A DNA stretch of 64,000 nt. Origin: Bacteroidales bacterium (lineage in GTDB: Bacteria; Bacteroidota; Bacteroidia; Bacteroidales; UBA932). Below the pieces are notes generated by a model. It was given only the letters and a program-made list of their open reading frames with translations. It was not told where the DNA came from and ran no database searches. The position numbers and the translations under genes were made by a program. The stretch spans positions 62,001 to 126,000 of the forward strand of contig JAKSKN010000003.1 of assembly GCA_024401695.1 (NCBI GenBank), in the 5' to 3' direction. Below are positions 59,961 to 64,000 of the stretch, one piece after another; position 1 is the stretch's first letter; the number at the start of each line of letters is the position of its first letter.

Positions 59961-62329
59961 AAAAGAAGATACTGATCATTGTGGGCGTGATTGCGGGATT
60001 CCTGCTGTTGGCGTATGGTTTCGTGCCTCAGGTGCTGAGCGGAAAAATTGTAAACCAGAGCGACATTTCCGGATGGCAGGGTATGGCGAAGGAGATGATG
60101 GACTGGAATTCCGCCCACCCGGACGACCAGACCGCCTGGACGGAGTCGATGTTCGGCGGTATGCCGACGGCAACCATCCACGCATCGACGAAGGGCGACT
60201 GGACACAGCCTCTTTACGATCTGCTGCTTGTCGGGAAACGTCCCGCCACATATCTTTTCATTTCGCTGCTAGGCGCCTGGCTGCTGATGCTGGCGCTGGG
60301 GATCAATCCGCTGATTGCCGCCGGCGGCGCGATTGCGGTCACGTTCTGCGCATATAATTTCCAGATCATACAGGTAGGCCACAATACCAAGATGCAGGCC
60401 CTGGCGTTCCTGCCGTGGGTGCTGGCGGCGCTGATTTTCACCTACACCACCTGTCTGAAAAAGAAGAAATGGCTGCCGTGGACGGCCTTGGGAGCCGCCC
60501 TGTTCGCGCTGGCGCTGAGCTTCCAGGTCAAGGCTAACCATCCGCAGATTACATACTACCTGGCGTTGATGATACTCATCTACGTCATTGCAGTGTTCAT
60601 ACGCCTTGTTTCTGACAAGGAACGCCGCGCGGGCCTCGGACGATTCTTCGCCGCGAGCGGCCTCCTCCTCGTCCTCGGCTGTGCCGGCATTGCGACCAAC
60701 GCCACCAAACTGCTCCCGACCTACGAATACACCCCGTACTCGATGCGGGGCGGCAGCTCGTCCGCTGACGCAAAGGGTGACGGCTCCAAAGGCCTGAAGC
60801 TGGATTATGCGACTGCCTGGTCTTATGGTTGGGAGGAGCTCCCGAATCTGATGATACCGAACTTCAACGGCGGGTCGTCGTCGGGCGCGGTCGATCCGAA
60901 GGATTCGGAGACCGCGAAACTCCTGCGTTCCGCAGGCCAGCCCAACGTGGATGAAATCTGCAAGGCTCTTCCGATGTATTGGGGTCCTCAGCCGTTCACT
61001 GCGGGACCTATGTATATGGGTGCCATCACCATATTCCTCTTCATCCTGGGCTTGTTCATCTGTGAAGGGAAGGATAAATGGTGGCTGCTGGTTGCGACCG
61101 TCCTGGCCATTTTCCTCGGTCTTGGAAGCAACTTTATGTGGTTCACCAAACTGTTTTACGACTGCGCCCCGTTCTACAACAAATTCAGGACGGTTTCTAT
61201 GGCGCTGGTTGTATTGCAGTTCACCCTGCCTATGCTTGCGTTCATCGTCCTTGACAGGTACGCCAAGGGTGATTTTACCCAGAAAGAATTGCAGAAGCCG
61301 CTGATCATATCCTGGCTGCTTACGGCGGGTGTGTGCTTCCTGTTCTGGCTTGCGCCGGGCCTCGCGGGCTCTTTCACGGGCAGCGTGGATGCCGGACAGC
61401 AGGAGGTGCTGGTCGATGCATTCATCGCCGACAGAATGAGTCTGCTGAAGGCGGATGCCATCCGTTCCTTCCTCTTAGTCACCGCTGCGTTTGCCTGCCT
61501 CCTGGCAATGAAACGGCGCAGGGTTATGGCTCTTGCGGTCTGCCTGCTTATCCTTGTGGATATGTTCAGCATCGGCAAAAGATATCTGAACGAGAGTGAT
61601 TTCGTGTCACCAAAGGCCTTCAAGAGCCAGTTCAACAAGAGGCCTGTCGATGAGCAGATTCTTCAGGACACCGACCCTTCTTACCGTGTGCTCGACCTTA
61701 CTGTGAATGTCTTCAATGACTCGCATCCGTCGTACTGGCACAAGAACATAGGCGGCTACTCGCCGGCCAAGCTCCAGCGTTACCAGGAATACATCGAAAG
61801 CCACCTGAATTCCGAGATCAATGCTCTTTACAAGGCGCTCGGCTCCGTTTCCACGGTAAGTGAGGCCGAGGAGGCGCTGCCTTATCTTGAAGGGCTTGCA
61901 TCACTTAACTGCAGGTATATCATCATAGGTGACGATATTGCCCTTGAATATCCATACGCGCGTGGTGCGGCCTGGTTCGATGGGGTAGAGGGTTCTGTCG
62001 AGATGACCTCGTATGCGCCTAACAGGCTTGCATACAGGTATTCGTCCGCAGAAGGCGGAAGGCTTGTCTTCAGCGAGGTGTATTATCCGCAGGGCTGGAC
62101 TTTGACGCTTGATGGTGGCGACGAGCTGCCGATAGAACTTTACGGCGAGCTTTTCCGCAGCGCGGAAGTTCCTGCCGGGGAGCATACCCTTGAGATGGTT
62201 TTCGCTCCGCGGTCTTATGCAGTTGGCGAAGGGGTGTCCCGCGCCACTTCGATATTGATTATCTTTGTCGTCCTTTTGGCGGCGGCAGGTGTCATCGCAT
62301 TTGAGAAGAAAGATGGAAGTAAGAGCTAA
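59957..62329 (+). CDS. YfhO-family multi-pass membrane protein
   Basis: 790 residues, about 12 or more membrane helices plus a C-terminal extracytoplasmic domain. The start MKKKILIIVGVIAGFLLLAY and the stretches TESMFGGMPTAT, YNKFRTVSMALVVLQFTLPM and PSYWHKNIGGYSPAKLQRYQ are typical of YfhO proteins. The family is linked to glycosylation of cell-envelope polymers in other bacteria. The ATG is at 59957 (ATGA overlap); the frame from 59891 lies in the glycosyltransferase gene. The 3' end overlaps rsmA by 17 bp. Confidence 0.88.
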   Translation: MKKKILIIVGVIAGFLLLAYGFVPQVLSGKIVNQSDISGWQGMAKEMMDWNSAHPDDQTAWTESMFGGMPTATIHASTKGDWTQPLYDLLLVGKRPATYLFISLLGAWLLMLALGINPLIAAGGAIAVTFCAYNFQIIQVGHNTKMQALAFLPWVLAALIFTYTTCLKKKKWLPWTALGAALFALALSFQVKANHPQITYYLALMILIYVIAVFIRLVSDKERRAGLGRFFAASGLLLVLGCAGIATNATKLLPTYEYTPYSMRGGSSSADAKGDGSKGLKLDYATAWSYGWEELPNLMIPNFNGGSSSGAVDPKDSETAKLLRSAGQPNVDEICKALPMYWGPQPFTAGPMYMGAITIFLFILGLFICEGKDKWWLLVATVLAIFLGLGSNFMWFTKLFYDCAPFYNKFRTVSMALVVLQFTLPMLAFIVLDRYAKGDFTQKELQKPLIISWLLTAGVCFLFWLAPGLAGSFTGSVDAGQQEVLVDAFIADRMSLLKADAIRSFLLVTAAFACLLAMKRRRVMALAVCLLILVDMFSIGKRYLNESDFVSPKAFKSQFNKRPVDEQILQDTDPSYRVLDLTVNVFNDSHPSYWHKNIGGYSPAKLQRYQEYIESHLNSEINALYKALGSVSTVSEAEEALPYLEGLASLNCRYIIIGDDIALEYPYARGAAWFDGVEGSVEMTSYAPNRLAYRYSSAEGGRLVFSEVYYPQGWTLTLDGGDELPIELYGELFRSAEVPAGEHTLEMVFAPRSYAVGEGVSRATSILIIFVVLLAAAGVIAFEKKDGSKS

Positions 62330-63077
62330 AAAAGCGCTCGGCCAGCATTTCCTGACCGACCAGAACGTTGCCAGAACCATAGTGGGCGCCCTCCGTACAG
62401 AAGGGCCGCGTGACGTGCTGGAGATAGGGCCCGGAATGGGTGTCCTGACCCAGTACCTGCTGGAGCGGGAGGATATAGACCTGAAGATGGTGGAGCTGGA
62501 CGGCGAGTCCGTTGACTACCTTCTCACCCATTTCAAGGACCTTCCCGGCAAGATATACCAGGCGGATTATCTGCGCCTGGACATTCATAAGCTGTTTGCC
62601 GGCAGTTACAGGATCATAGGCAACTTCCCGTACAACATTTCATCGCAGATTTTCTTCAAGATTCTCGACGACAAGGACCTTGTCCCGGAGGTGGTATGTA
62701 TGATACAGAAGGAGGTTGCGGACCGCATAGCGGAGAAGCCGGGCAGCAAGACTTACGGAATCCTTTCTGTCCTGCTGCAGGCCTGGTACGACATCGATTA
62801 TATCATAAGTGTGGGCTCCGGCGCCTTTGCTCCCCCTCCGAAGGTGCAGTCCGCCGTGATTCGACTGCGCCGCAATTCGCGCACCGAGCTCGGCTGCGAC
62901 GAAAAGCTTTTCAAGCAGGTTGTGAAGACCGCCTTCAACCAGCGTCGCAAGACCCTTCGCAACGCCCTCAAGCCATTGCTTCACGAAGGCGTTGACACAT
63001 CGGACCCGATATTTGACCTGCGTGCCGAAAAGCTGTCCGTCGAGGATTTCGTCCGTCTCAGCAAGATTGTCGGTTAA
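62313..63077 (+). CDS. rsmA: 16S rRNA dimethyladenosine transferase RsmA (KsgA)
   Basis: 254 residues. Dimethylates A1518 and A1519 of 16S rRNA late in 30S assembly. N-terminus VRAKKALGQHFLTDQNVA, SAM motif LEIGPGMGVLT (about 37-47), catalytic motif NFPYNIS (about 104-110), and AFNQRRKTLRNALKP near the C-terminus. The ATG at 62313 lies inside the end of the YfhO gene, so translation is coupled. Confidence 0.96.
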   Translation: MEVRAKKALGQHFLTDQNVARTIVGALRTEGPRDVLEIGPGMGVLTQYLLEREDIDLKMVELDGESVDYLLTHFKDLPGKIYQADYLRLDIHKLFAGSYRIIGNFPYNISSQIFFKILDDKDLVPEVVCMIQKEVADRIAEKPGSKTYGILSVLLQAWYDIDYIISVGSGAFAPPPKVQSAVIRLRRNSRTELGCDEKLFKQVVKTAFNQRRKTLRNALKPLLHEGVDTSDPIFDLRAEKLSVEDFVRLSKIVG

Positions 63078-63100
63078 GATGGATAATACACAAGACTCAA

Positions 63101-64000
63101 ATGATGAAAAGAACTGTCGCATTCTTATTCGCTGCGCTGGCCCTTGCCGGTTGCAACAGATACAAGGCTGACTCTCCGATATACAGGGAGCATTTCAAGG
63201 CCCACGTCAAGGAACTCAGTTCCGGGAAGTATCAGGGACGGGGTTATGCAGCCGACGGCGTACTCCTCGCCGGCAAGTACATTGCTGATGCGTTCCACCA
63301 GGCCGGAGCGGCCGAAGTCATCGAGCAGCCGTTTGCGATAGACATAAACACCTTTCCCGGTAAGATGGAGGCATCCGTAGACGGACACGAACTGGTGGCC
63401 GGTCGCGACTTCGTGATGCGTGAATATTCTCCGGGAGCGACCGGTGAGTACAGGCTCTATTTCATCGATACGCTGGATTATAATCCCGATATGATTTTCA
63501 GGGATCTGGAAAGGCCTTTCTTCAAGGACGTGTATGTTGTATGTGATTTCTGGTTCACGTACAAGCATCCGGCTGACTTCAAGCGGCTCCAGAGCAAGGC
63601 CTGCGCCAATGCAGGGCTCATCTATACCTGGGACACACCGCTGAAGTTCTACAAAGCCTACGGTGAGAAGGTCGCTGACAAGCCGATAGTCTGGACAACC
63701 TCAGAGGCAATAAGCGGTGGCAGATTCATTACCCTTGACATCGAGAACAGGTTCCTTGAGAATTATGTCAGCAACAACGTCATCGCCCGCATCGATGGTC
63801 GCCGCCACGACAGCTGCTTTGTGTTCACCGCCCACTATGACCATCTTGGCAATCTTGGTGCAGACGTCTATTATCCGGGAGCCAACGACAATGCATCCGG
63901 CACGGCCGCGATAATCACCCTGGCGGAATACTATGCCCACAACAAACCGGAGTTTGATGTCTATTGCGTTGCTTTCTCCGGTGAAGATGCCAACCTCCGC
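63101..64000 (+). CDS. M28-family metallopeptidase lipoprotein (cut by window end)
   Basis: About 300 residues are visible. ATG ATG AAA start at 63101 with lipobox ALAGC. The protein has an inserted PA-like region, then the M28 zinc site: His and Asp in TAHYDHLG and GANDNASGTAAI, and the catalytic acid region SGEDANL, where the family usually has GEE. The frame is open to the window edge. An aminopeptidase or dipeptidase outside the inner membrane is likely. It starts 23 bp after rsmA. Confidence 0.9.
   Translation, partial: MMKRTVAFLFAALALAGCNRYKADSPIYREHFKAHVKELSSGKYQGRGYAADGVLLAGKYIADAFHQAGAAEVIEQPFAIDINTFPGKMEASVDGHELVAGRDFVMREYSPGATGEYRLYFIDTLDYNPDMIFRDLERPFFKDVYVVCDFWFTYKHPADFKRLQSKACANAGLIYTWDTPLKFYKAYGEKVADKPIVWTTSEAISGGRFITLDIENRFLENYVSNNVIARIDGRRHDSCFVFTAHYDHLGNLGADVYYPGANDNASGTAAIITLAEYYAHNKPEFDVYCVAFSGEDANLR

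Overview
The window looks like chromosomal DNA of a member of the Bacteroidales, probably from the gut or a similar plant-fibre habitat. The sequence signs are: promoters that almost all carry the Bacteroidetes -7 element TAnnTTTG; lipoproteins of the BACON, fimbrillin and FISUMP types; short lipoboxes; an SDR-type fructuronate reductase beside uxuA; a thyA-folA pair; and a PpiD/SurA-type chaperone behind an LptC-like lipoprotein. Genus and species cannot be named from the sequence alone. No tRNA, rRNA or CRISPR array was seen.

Layout. 1-7.3 kb is housekeeping: a cut-off cysteine desulfurase gene diverging from ruvA, then mnmG and ybeY (minus), a TonB-type protein, hflX and a membrane-anchored AraC-type regulator. 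Two ParB-binding sites (parS) lie at the 3' ends of ruvA and mnmG. 7.3-10.9 kb is one large surface lipoprotein with six BACON repeats, a DUF285/BspA-like repeat region and an M64 metallopeptidase. 11.5-14.3 kb is a complete IS66-family element with terminal inverted repeats and an 8-bp target duplication. 14.4-18.2 kb (minus) holds frdB, frdA and ruvB, without the cytochrome b gene. 18.2-18.45 kb is an AT-rich gap with five exact TTWTCAACA 9-mers, the best candidate for a replication origin in the window. 18.4-27.8 kb (plus) is mfd, coaX and an envelope block (beta-barrel protein, TPR protein, LptC-like, PpiD-like).

27.8-35.3 kb is an accessory island between ppiD and ychF. It holds two near-identical Rpn-type PD-(D/E)XK nuclease genes (the second with a 126-bp deletion), a small-protein/fimbrillin/FISUMP surface operon behind a poly-G tract and a strong leader hairpin, a HipBA pair, a FISUMP remnant, a duplicated ychF 3' end and two 58-bp hairpin modules. 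The C-terminus of the FISUMP protein looks like the variable region of a diversity-generating retroelement target, although no reverse transcriptase is present here.

35.3-64 kb is metabolic: ychF, a secreted endonuclease/phosphatase-fold protein, galK, a CpXC protein, and uxuA-uxuB converging on an operon for a GPH transporter, a GH43 and a GH67 alpha-glucuronidase. Together with a GH3 enzyme at 56 kb these outline use of glucuronoxylan fragments: GH67 frees glucuronate side chains, the transporter and GH43 handle xylo-oligomers, and UxuB/UxuA carry the uronate to 2-keto-3-deoxygluconate. Further genes are a 969-residue protease-like/propeller/barrel protein, a run of thioredoxin-fold lipoprotein, galM, thyA, folA and an NSS symporter, mutS, and an overlapping run of GH3, glycosyltransferase, YfhO-type protein, rsmA and an M28 peptidase cut by the window end.
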